The notes under the pieces were generated by a model. That model ran no database searches. It saw nothing but the letters and a program-made list of their open reading frames with translations, and was not told the origin of the DNA. Positions 1 through 6,112 of a DNA stretch of 7,778 nucleotides are shown here, in pieces. Both the position numbers and the translations under genes were made by a program. The stretch's first letter is position 1. The number at the start of each line of letters is the position of its first letter. Location: NCBI GenBank assembly GCA_017999075.1, contig JAGOBX010000157.1, positions 1 through 7,778 of the forward strand. The letters run 5' to 3'. The stretch is from Candidatus Babelota bacterium (GTDB taxonomy: Bacteria; JAGOBX01).

Positions 1-1446
1 ATAGCTTTAGTATTAAATGCAACAAACTGGGTATTATGTAAATTTTTCTTGTGGTCAGCTCATTTTTTCTGCAGCATAATCCCTTATCCTAATATAACTA
101 TGTGGACGTTAAGCAGACTCTTATTTTATATGTCTTTAGTTGCAATATTTATCTGGTGGAATGCATTTAATAAGAAAAAAGAGGAGTTGTATTACAGGTT
201 AAGAATACCGACTATGGGTTCTGCCGGCGATAAAGTGAAATTATTTGAAAAAATATTTTCTGTATTATTTATAATTGTAATGATAATTTTGACTGCCCAC
301 AAAAATCCTGAAGGAATAAAAATAACCACTCTTGATACCGGATATGCAGAATCGAATATAATACAGCTTGCTTCAGGAAAAACTATTATCATAAACGGAG
401 CATTAAGAGAATTTGATTCCAATAATCCTTTTGCAGAATTTGATCAGGGCGACAGGGTTGTTTACAATTACATAAAACGTCAGGGAATAATAAGCGTTGA
501 TGCTGTTATAGCCCAATCATTAAGTCCTGAATATTTGACAGGGTTATATTTTATTGCATCTAATGCTGATCTTAAAGTATGGTATGATATGGTTGATCAT
601 AAACTAATAAATTCAAAAACAACTCAAGATGACTTTTTCAAAATTTTAGGTTATGAAAATATCATAAATGACAATCCTAAAAAAATGAGGTATATTTATG
701 AAAGATATATTGAAATCCTAAAAGTGCTTGAAAAAAGAAAAATTCCTGTTCGCAAAATTAAAGAAGGCGATACTTTATGCAAAGAAAAAATCAATGGAGT
801 TGATTTTTATATTCTATGCCTTAATCCTCCTGAAAAAATTTCATCAGGAAATTTTTCGTTTTTAGATAATTCTCTTGTTTTAAAAGCTCAATTCGGAGAA
901 AAAAGCGTATTGTTCGGAGGATCAATGCTCGAAGCAGGCCTCGAAAACATATCAAATCTGTCAGATAAAAAACTGGTAAAATCCGATGTACTGGTTCTGC
1001 CTCATCACGGAGTTCCGCTGCTTGACGGATGGGCAACTGAAAAAGAAGACGAATTAATGGAAAGATTAAATAATTTTAATAACAAACTTACTGAAACTGT
1101 TCAGCCTGAATATGTTATAGCATCATATGCACGGCCGAAAATAAATGTTTTTAAAAAACAAGAAAGTTTTAAATTCAGAGATATGACTAAAGAATCTCTG
1201 GATACTTATTTTAAAAACAAATATGATTCGAAATTTTTTAGAACAGATGTGCATAGAACAGTTATCATCGAATCAAAAGACGGAAAATCAATTAAAATTA
1301 CAACTATGATAGATTTGCTGAAAAAACAAAAAGAAAAATCCGATGCTCTAAAAAACAGAGGTTCGTCTTCATATGAAAAAATCGAAGGCGAAGATGACGA
1401 TCTTGATAAATCCGAATCATTAGAAAATGCAGCTGATAATTTATGA
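1..1446 (+). CDS. comEC: ComEC/Rec2-type DNA uptake channel, C-terminal part (5' end outside window)
   Basis: The frame is open from base 1, so this is the 3' part of a longer gene; the TTG at 49 lies inside a membrane segment and is not a credible start. ComEC moves single-stranded DNA across the inner membrane during natural transformation, and in many bacteria carries a C-terminal MBL domain thought to act as a nuclease. Counting codons from base 1, residues about 1-55 are hydrophobic helices ending in a basic KKK stretch, like the end of the ComEC competence domain. An MBL-like domain follows: LDTG at 111 replaces the usual LDVGQGD, NG at 132 replaces DGG, a GDRVVYNYIKRQGI segment precedes the active-site loop, and HHG is kept at 335-337. 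The loop that should read HxDxDH is SLSPEY (173-178), and the GD aspartate is absent (GGS, 306-308). TD is kept near 415. The tail is acidic (EGEDDDLDKSE). Family assignment is fairly sure; nuclease activity is doubtful. Confidence 0.8.
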   Translation: MALVLNATNWVLCKFFLWSAHFFCSIIPYPNITMWTLSRLLFYMSLVAIFIWWNAFNKKKEELYYRLRIPTMGSAGDKVKLFEKIFSVLFIIVMIILTAHKNPEGIKITTLDTGYAESNIIQLASGKTIIINGALREFDSNNPFAEFDQGDRVVYNYIKRQGIISVDAVIAQSLSPEYLTGLYFIASNADLKVWYDMVDHKLINSKTTQDDFFKILGYENIINDNPKKMRYIYERYIEILKVLEKRKIPVRKIKEGDTLCKEKINGVDFYILCLNPPEKISSGNFSFLDNSLVLKAQFGEKSVLFGGSMLEAGLENISNLSDKKLVKSDVLVLPHHGVPLLDGWATEKEDELMERLNNFNNKLTETVQPEYVIASYARPKINVFKKQESFKFRDMTKESLDTYFKNKYDSKFFRTDVHRTVIIESKDGKSIKITTMIDLLKKQKEKSDALKNRGSSSYEKIEGEDDDLDKSESLENAADNL

Positions 1447-1565
1447 TAAAAAAAATTCTGATAGTAATTATTGTATTTTTTATAGTAAAGAAATTGTATG
1501 CTAAATTTATACAATTTCTTTACAAAAAACTGATCACAGATTATAAAAATAAAAATATTATTTAA
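1443..1565 (+). CDS. possible 40-aa single-helix membrane micro-protein
   Basis: The ATG at 1443 overlaps the comEC stop in an ATGA arrangement typical of translational coupling, and the frame runs 40 codons to a TAA at 1563. The product starts MIKKILIVIIVFFIVKKLYA, a short basic start and one hydrophobic stretch of about 12 residues, followed by a lysine-rich tail. I recognise no family. There is no clear Shine-Dalgarno sequence before the ATG, so translation would depend on coupling to comEC. A perfect inverted repeat (1485-1523) occupies a third of the frame, which argues that the region may be a non-coding structured spacer, and AT-rich DNA readily gives short I/K-rich frames. Real but weakly supported at best. 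Confidence 0.25.
   Translation: MIKKILIVIIVFFIVKKLYAKFIQFLYKKLITDYKNKNII
1485..1523. repeat. perfect 15-bp inverted repeat (stem-loop) between comEC and the isomerase gene
   Basis: GTAAAGAAATTGTAT at 1485-1499 is the exact reverse complement of ATACAATTTCTTTAC at 1509-1523, with a 9-base loop (GCTAAATTT). The arms are followed by A-rich, not T-rich, DNA on the plus strand, and there is no T tract after the stem on the minus strand either, so it is not a standard intrinsic terminator. It sits about 60 bp upstream of the isomerase ribosome binding site. Possible roles are a transcript-end or mRNA-stability hairpin, an operator, or a dispersed repeat. Confidence 0.6.
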
Positions 1566-1575
1566 TAAATTTTTT

Positions 1576-1582
1576 AGGGGGA
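1576..1582 (+). promoter_or_regulatory. ribosome binding site of the peptidyl-prolyl isomerase gene
   Basis: AGGGGGA lies 4 bases before the ATG at 1587, in an otherwise almost pure A/T leader. It fixes this ATG as the start. The G-run is stronger in G than a consensus AGGAGG, and the spacing measured from its 3' end is short. Confidence 0.65.
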
Positions 1583-1586
1583 TCTT

Positions 1587-2438
1587 ATGAAAAAAATTGT
1601 TTGGTGGGGATTATTTATATTTATTATTTCTATTAATTTACTAAATGCCGGAATTGTAACTATGAAAGACGGTAGAGTATTATCAGGTCAAATAATAATA
1701 ACAAATGACATTATTACAATAAAAGGGAATCAAGGATTTTATCAGTTTTCAAATAAAGACGCAGCAGATATAAAACTCGATGCTTCAGACATAAATAATA
1801 CGGGAAAACAAACCAATTCTGCTCAGCAGCAAATTTCAAGTGCTATAATACAAACAAACCTTGGTACAATAAAATGCCTGTTGTATAAAAAATTTGCTCC
1901 TGAAACAGTAAAAAACTTTGTTACCCTTGCAAAAGAAGGGTTTTTTGAAAATATAATTTTCCACCGTGTAATACCAAATTTTATGATTCAAACCGGAGAT
2001 GCAAGATTCAGAACTAAACCTACTGATAAAAAATTTTCTGTTAAAATGATTGCTGATGAAATCAACCCTGTTTCTCTTGGCCTAGATAAAAAAACAGTTT
2101 CATCAAACAATTTCAATTTTCCTGCCGAACATTTAAAACAGTTCGGCTCAAAATCCTTAAAAGAATATTACGAATTTTTAGGCTACAAATACTCAAAAAT
2201 TTTAGAAAGCAAACCTGTCAAACGCGGAGTTCTTGCTATGGCTAATGCAGGACCTAACACAAATTCATCTCAATTTTTCATTACTACCAATGATTGTCCA
2301 TGGCTTGACGGAAAACATACCGTATTCGGAGAAGTGGTTTCCGGTTACGATATAGTAGAAAAAATAAGTAAACTCCAGACTAAAAATGACAAACCGATTA
2401 ATGATGCAGTAATATTATCTGTGCAAATAATCGAATGA
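1587..2438 (+). CDS. exported cyclophilin-type peptidyl-prolyl cis-trans isomerase
   Basis: This 283-residue enzyme should catalyse cis-trans isomerisation of X-Pro bonds during folding of exported proteins. Residues 1-21 form a signal peptide (MKK, hydrophobic core, LLNA|G); no cysteine follows, so it is not a lipoprotein, and a periplasmic location is inferred. Residues 22-64 form a small beta-rich module (TMKDGRVLSGQ...), then a Q/S/N-rich linker to about 85. The cyclophilin domain spans about 86-283. FHRVIPNFMIQTGD (125-138) supplies the catalytic Arg127 with Phe132 and Gln135; ANAGPNTNSSQFF (219-231) and WLDGKHTVFG (239-248) supply the substrate pocket, including Trp239 and His244. By alignment with human cyclophilin A, all the usual active-site residues are present. 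Between Gly137-Asp138 and Arg213 there are about 75 residues where compact bacterial cyclophilins have far fewer; this contains DEINPVSLGLDKK and a Tyr/Lys-rich helical stretch. Activity looks intact and the family is certain; the in vivo client is unknown. Confidence 0.93.
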   Translation: MKKIVWWGLFIFIISINLLNAGIVTMKDGRVLSGQIIITNDIITIKGNQGFYQFSNKDAADIKLDASDINNTGKQTNSAQQQISSAIIQTNLGTIKCLLYKKFAPETVKNFVTLAKEGFFENIIFHRVIPNFMIQTGDARFRTKPTDKKFSVKMIADEINPVSLGLDKKTVSSNNFNFPAEHLKQFGSKSLKEYYEFLGYKYSKILESKPVKRGVLAMANAGPNTNSSQFFITTNDCPWLDGKHTVFGEVVSGYDIVEKISKLQTKNDKPINDAVILSVQIIE

Positions 2439-2491
2439 TTTGATTTCAGACTATAAATTTAAAGCAAAAAGTATTTAATTTTTTATTAGCC

Positions 2492-2497
2492 GGGAGG
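2492..2497 (+). promoter_or_regulatory. ribosome binding site of glgB
   Basis: GGGAGG sits 7 bases before the ATG at 2505 and decides the start of glgB. The 66-bp gap to the upstream gene holds no convincing -35/-10 pair, so glgB may be read with the isomerase gene. Confidence 0.75.
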
Positions 2498-2504
2498 AAT
2501 ATAA

Positions 2505-4721
2505 ATGATTTCAACTATACCTTTTGAAGATGCTACTGCAATAATTAATTCTGCGCATAAAAATCCTGCGTCTGTACTCGGAATGCATGTGACAGATTTT
2601 TTTGACAAAAAAGTTGTTTCTGTAAGAGCTTTTATGCCTGATGCTAAAGAAACTTATGTAATTGATGTTGAAAATCAAAATGAATCTTATCCTATGAATA
2701 AAGTTCATAAATCAGGGTTATTTGAAGCAATAATAATGGACAAGTCTGAAAGATTTAAATATAAATATAAGATTATCGATTATTACAATAAGGAACATTA
2801 CATAAATGACGTATATTCTTTCTGGACAGAATCACTGACAAAATTCGACAGGTATTTATTCAACCGCGCTCAGCATTATAAAATTTATGATAAAATGGGA
2901 GCTCATATCATAGAAGTTGATGGAGTTAAAGGAGTTCATTTTGCCGTATGGGCCCCAAATGCACAAAGAGTAAGCGTAGTGGGCCATTTCAATAATTGGG
3001 ACGGCAGACGCCATCAGATGAAACTAAACACGGACTGGTCCGGTATATGGCAATTATTTATCCCTGACTTAAAACAAGGCGATTTCTATAAATACGAAAT
3101 TAAAGGAGCTCACGGAGAATTATTTTTAAAAGCAGATCCTTATGCGTTTTATTCAGAACTCAGACCTGGCACTGCATCAATAGTATGGAATATTGATAAT
3201 TATAAATGGAACGATTCAGACTGGCTTCACAAAAGATATTATACCAATCATTATGAAAAACCTATTTCTGTTTATGAAGTTCATCTTCCTTCATGGATGA
3301 AAGGACCGAATAACACCTTTTTAAATTATAGGGATATCGCACAAAAATTAATTAAACACGTTAAAGAAAATAATTTTACTCATATAGAACTTATGCCTAT
3401 ACTTGAACATCCGTTCGACGGATCATGGGGTTACCAGGTGACCGGATATTTTTCTCCTACAAGCAGATTGGGTAAACCTGAAGATTTCATGTATTTTGTT
3501 GACCAATGCCATATAAACGGAATCGGGGTTCTACTCGATTGGGTGCCTGCTCACTTTCCGAAAGATTCTCATGGTTTAATAAAATTTGACGGGACAGCAT
3601 TATACGAACATCAGGATCCTCGTTTAGGAGAACATCCCGACTGGGGCACTAAAATATTCAATTTCGGCAGATTTGAAGTCAAAAATTTTCTTATATCAAG
3701 CGCATTGTTCTGGATGGATAAATATCATATTGACGGACTTAGAGTTGACGCAGTAGCTTCAATGCTGTATCTTGATTATTCGAAAAAACCTGGAGAATGG
3801 GTGCCAAACTGCTATGGCGGAAGAGAAAATCTTGAAGCCATAGAATTTTTAAAACATCTTAATTCTATAGCGTATCAGAATTACAAAGGAATAATTATGA
3901 CTGCTGAAGAATCAACTGCTTGGCCCGGAGTAAGCAAACCGACTTACAGCGGAGGACTCGGATTCGGTTTTAAATGGAATATGGGTTGGATGAATGATAC
4001 CTTAAATTATATTACCAAAAATCCTATTCACAGAAGATACCATCATTCAAATATGACTTTCAGTTTGTTATACGCATTTACTGAAAATTTTATTTTACCA
4101 TTTTCTCACGATGAAGTCGTTCATGGAAAAGGTTCGATGATAAATAAAATGCCTGGAGACTACTGGCAAAAATTTGCAAATTTACGCGCATTATACACTT
4201 ATTACTTTGCTCATCCTGGAAAAAAACTATTATTTATGGGAAGCGAATTCGGAATATTCGATGAATGGAAAGAAGACAAAAGCGTTGATTGGAATTTATT
4301 GAATTTTGAATATCACAAAAATATGCTTAAATGTCTTTCTGATTTGAACAAAATTTACTGTTCCGAACCAGCAATGTATGTAAATGATCATAATGGTTCC
4401 GGATTTGACTGGATTAACTGCAATGACTCGGATAACAGTGTTTTTTCTTTCATTCGGAAAGGGAAAAGTCCTGAAGACCATTTGGTTATCGTAGTTAATT
4501 TCACTCCGGTTCCAAGATGGAATTACAAAATCGGAGTAAATTATTATGTCCCTTATAAAGAAATTTTTAACAGTGATTCAATGGAATACAGCGGTTCTAA
4601 TGTGGGAAATGCTGGGCTTGTTTATCCGAATACTGAAAATTCTAACGGCAAACCATATTCTTTAAAATTGGCATTGCCGCCGCTTGGAGGAATGATTTTC
4701 AAACCACAATATAAAAAATAA
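2505..4721 (+). CDS. glgB: 1,4-alpha-glucan (glycogen) branching enzyme, GH13 family
   Basis: This cytoplasmic enzyme cuts an alpha-1,4-glucan chain and re-attaches the segment through an alpha-1,6 bond, branching glycogen. At 738 residues it is complete and close to the 728 of E. coli GlgB. It has the long-form layout: an N-terminal N1 module (about 1-110), a CBM48 module (about 130-230, with FAVWAPNAQRVSVVGHFNNWDG), a GH13 barrel (about 250-620) and a C-terminal beta domain ending in LPPLGGMIF. The catalytic triad is intact: nucleophile Asp415 in GLRVDAVASM, acid/base Glu468 in TAEESTAWPG, and transition-state stabiliser Asp536 in FSHDEVVHGKGS. The spacings (53 and 121 residues) equal those of E. 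coli D405/E458/D526. HPFDGSWGYQVTGYF (302-316) and DWVPAHFPKD (345-354) are also diagnostic. No glgA, glgC or glgP is in the window, so the rest of the pathway must lie elsewhere. Family and function are very secure. Confidence 0.97.
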   Translation: MISTIPFEDATAIINSAHKNPASVLGMHVTDFFDKKVVSVRAFMPDAKETYVIDVENQNESYPMNKVHKSGLFEAIIMDKSERFKYKYKIIDYYNKEHYINDVYSFWTESLTKFDRYLFNRAQHYKIYDKMGAHIIEVDGVKGVHFAVWAPNAQRVSVVGHFNNWDGRRHQMKLNTDWSGIWQLFIPDLKQGDFYKYEIKGAHGELFLKADPYAFYSELRPGTASIVWNIDNYKWNDSDWLHKRYYTNHYEKPISVYEVHLPSWMKGPNNTFLNYRDIAQKLIKHVKENNFTHIELMPILEHPFDGSWGYQVTGYFSPTSRLGKPEDFMYFVDQCHINGIGVLLDWVPAHFPKDSHGLIKFDGTALYEHQDPRLGEHPDWGTKIFNFGRFEVKNFLISSALFWMDKYHIDGLRVDAVASMLYLDYSKKPGEWVPNCYGGRENLEAIEFLKHLNSIAYQNYKGIIMTAEESTAWPGVSKPTYSGGLGFGFKWNMGWMNDTLNYITKNPIHRRYHHSNMTFSLLYAFTENFILPFSHDEVVHGKGSMINKMPGDYWQKFANLRALYTYYFAHPGKKLLFMGSEFGIFDEWKEDKSVDWNLLNFEYHKNMLKCLSDLNKIYCSEPAMYVNDHNGSGFDWINCNDSDNSVFSFIRKGKSPEDHLVIVVNFTPVPRWNYKIGVNYYVPYKEIFNSDSMEYSGSNVGNAGLVYPNTENSNGKPYSLKLALPPLGGMIFKPQYKK

Positions 4722-4809
4722 TTTTTTTGAAATTATTAATTATCTTAGTGACTGAAAATATAAATTATTTTATTTATTCTAATAATTTAAAAATGAATAA
4801 TGCTTTTTT

Positions 4810-4837
4810 TTGAAATATTAATATAATTAGCTATTAT
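4810..4837 (+). promoter_or_regulatory. candidate promoter region of the dehydrogenase gene
   Basis: Two readings overlap. TTGAAA (4810-4815), 16 bases, then TATTAT (4832-4837) makes a reasonable sigma-70-type pair, but places the transcript start only a few bases before the ribosome binding site. A perfect TATAAT lies at 4822-4827 but has no good -35 box at the right distance. The DNA is so AT-rich that such hexamers are expected by chance; the 139-bp gap upstream favours some promoter here. Confidence 0.35.
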
Positions 4838-4847
4838 TTTTTACTTT

Positions 4848-4853
4848 AGGAGG
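4848..4853 (+). promoter_or_regulatory. ribosome binding site of the dehydrogenase gene
   Basis: A consensus AGGAGG sits 7 bases before the ATG at 4861 and decides the start; the protein then begins directly with the family's N-terminal [16 protein letters not shown]. Confidence 0.85.
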
Positions 4854-4860
4854 ATTTAAA

Positions 4861-5922
4861 ATGTACAAAATAGCAGTATTGCCCGGAGATGGTACAGGTC
4901 CGGAAGTTGTCAACGAAGGTCTCAAAGTAATGACTGCAGCAGCTAAAAAATTCAATGTAAAATTTGAAACTCAAACTTTCGATTTCGGCGGCGAGCGTTA
5001 CATGCGGACAGGTGAAACTTTACCTGATTCAGCTATTGAAGAATTAAAAAAATTTGATGCAATTTATCTTGGAGCTATCGGACATCCCGATGTAAAACCA
5101 GGAATTCTTGAAAAAGGTATTTTGCTAAAATTAAGATTTGCGCTTGACCAATACATAAACTTACGTCCGATAAAATTATATGACGGAGTGGATTGTCCTC
5201 TAAAAGATAAAGGACCTGAACATATAGATTATGTGGTAGTCCGTGAAAACAGCGGCGGATTATACACAGGTACCGGCGGAATTTCAATGAAAGGTACAAA
5301 ACACGAAGTCGCAATTCAATCAATGGTTTATAACAGATTTCAGGTTGACAGATGTTTAAAATTCGCTTTTGACTATACAAGAAAACGCAATAAAAAGAAA
5401 ACACTTGCATTATGCGGAAAAACTAATGTTTTAACATTTGTTTTTGACTTATGGGAACGCGCGTTTCATGAAATGGGCGGAAAAGATTACAAAGATATAA
5501 CACGGGAATATTATCATGTTGATGCCACATGTATGTGGATGGTAAAAAATCCGGAATGGTTTGATGTTATTGTTACAGGCAATATGTTTGGAGATATAAT
5601 AACAGATCTTGGCGCTATGACACAAGGCGGAATGGGAATAGCTGCAGGCGGAAACATTAACCCTGAAGGAGTTTCAATGTTTGAACCTATTGGAGGTTCA
5701 GCTCCTAAATATACAGGAAAAAATGTTATCAACCCTATGGCTGCCATATTGGCCGCTCAAATGATGTGGGAAATTCTCGGAGAAGATAAAATTGCAAATT
5801 CTATTGAAAATGCTGTAAAAATAGCTGTAAAAAAAGACTTAAAAAGTATGTCTGCTGGCAAAATGGGTATGGGAACTTCTCAAGTTGGAGACCTTATTTC
5901 TAACTATATAGTTAAAGAATAA
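4861..5922 (+). CDS. leuB: isocitrate/isopropylmalate dehydrogenase family enzyme, probable 3-isopropylmalate dehydrogenase (LeuB-like)
   Basis: Members of this cytoplasmic family oxidise and decarboxylate a 2-hydroxy acid with NAD(P) and a divalent metal; LeuB does the third step of leucine synthesis. At 353 residues it is complete. [10 protein letters not shown] (7-16) opens the family fold. Substrate-binding arginines are Arg92 and Arg102 ([13 protein letters not shown]) and Arg128 ([11 protein letters not shown]), with catalytic Tyr135, Lys187 (CGKTNVL), and metal-binding Asp221 (HVDATCM), Asp245 and Asp249 (MFGDIITD). The substrate loop (EKGILLKLR) has the Leu-Leu of isopropylmalate dehydrogenases, not the Ser/Asn of isocitrate dehydrogenases. 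However, the cofactor segment reads GGSAPKYTG (278-286): the Lys-Tyr pair matches NADP-type isocitrate dehydrogenase, where T. thermophilus LeuB has Asp-Ile, and the usual His before GSAP is Gly. The gene stands alone, without leuA, leuC or leuD. Family certain; substrate (isopropylmalate, isocitrate, malate or tartrate) and cofactor not settled, so the symbol is tentative. Confidence 0.75.
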   Translation: MYKIAVLPGDGTGPEVVNEGLKVMTAAAKKFNVKFETQTFDFGGERYMRTGETLPDSAIEELKKFDAIYLGAIGHPDVKPGILEKGILLKLRFALDQYINLRPIKLYDGVDCPLKDKGPEHIDYVVVRENSGGLYTGTGGISMKGTKHEVAIQSMVYNRFQVDRCLKFAFDYTRKRNKKKTLALCGKTNVLTFVFDLWERAFHEMGGKDYKDITREYYHVDATCMWMVKNPEWFDVIVTGNMFGDIITDLGAMTQGGMGIAAGGNINPEGVSMFEPIGGSAPKYTGKNVINPMAAILAAQMMWEILGEDKIANSIENAVKIAVKKDLKSMSAGKMGMGTSQVGDLISNYIVKE

Positions 5923-5999
5923 AAATCTGATAGAAGTTTATAACATAAAAAACCATCTTGATTTTTTTTAAATTATTTGACTTGTTCTTTTTAAGGTTT

Positions 6000-6057
6000 T
6001 ATTAACCCTAAAAATTCTGACGTCTTAAAAAAAACGAAGGCATTTTTAGGGTTAATA
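6000..6057. terminator. perfect 16-bp inverted repeat between convergent genes, putative transcription end
   Basis: TATTAACCCTAAAAAT (6000-6015) and its exact reverse complement ATTTTTAGGGTTAATA (6042-6057) flank a 26-base loop containing the palindrome GACGTC and a run of eight A. It lies in the 190-bp gap where a plus-strand gene ends at 5922 and a minus-strand gene ends at 6113, the expected place for a bidirectional terminator. The stem is long, but neither side is followed directly by a clean T tract, so a non-canonical terminator, an mRNA 3'-end hairpin or a repeat element remain possible. Nothing else gene-like is present in 5923-6112. Confidence 0.45.
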
Positions 6058-6112
6058 TTAACATAAGAATATCTAATAAAATTAAATATCACCCGAAAAT
6101 AATAAAGATTTA

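Larger units (their letters stand above)
4722..4860. other. 139-bp AT-rich intergenic region between glgB and the dehydrogenase gene
   Basis: This spacer has no reading frame of note. Just after the glgB stop, A- and T-runs face each other around a short loop (4714-4728), too weak to call a terminator. A 9-bp AT-only inverted repeat (AAATTATTA at 4730-4738, TAATAATTT at 4780-4788) could arise by chance in such DNA. The right end carries a promoter candidate and the ribosome binding site described separately. Confidence 0.5.

Noticed and set aside
49-51. TTG as the start of the first gene
   Set aside because: The frame is open back to base 1 and the TTG lies within a hydrophobic segment typical of the ComEC membrane domain; no ribosome binding site precedes it.
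2438-2504. Promoter before glgB
   Set aside because: A TATAAA at 2452 and a TTGATT at 2440 exist but are not spaced as a -10/-35 pair; no convincing partner was found.
4714-4728. A-run/T-run hairpin after glgB as a terminator
   Set aside because: The stem is A-T only with a 3-base loop and no G/C pairs; expected by chance in this composition.
5075-5747. Minus-strand frames opposite the dehydrogenase gene
   Set aside because: They are antisense to a well-conserved gene, have no family motifs and no ribosome binding sites; the same holds for the minus-strand frames opposite comEC and glgB.
6004-6053. Telomere-like CCCTAA/TTAGGG units
   Set aside because: Only one unit occurs in each arm of the inverted repeat, without tandem copies, so it is part of the palindrome and not a telomeric or CRISPR-like array.
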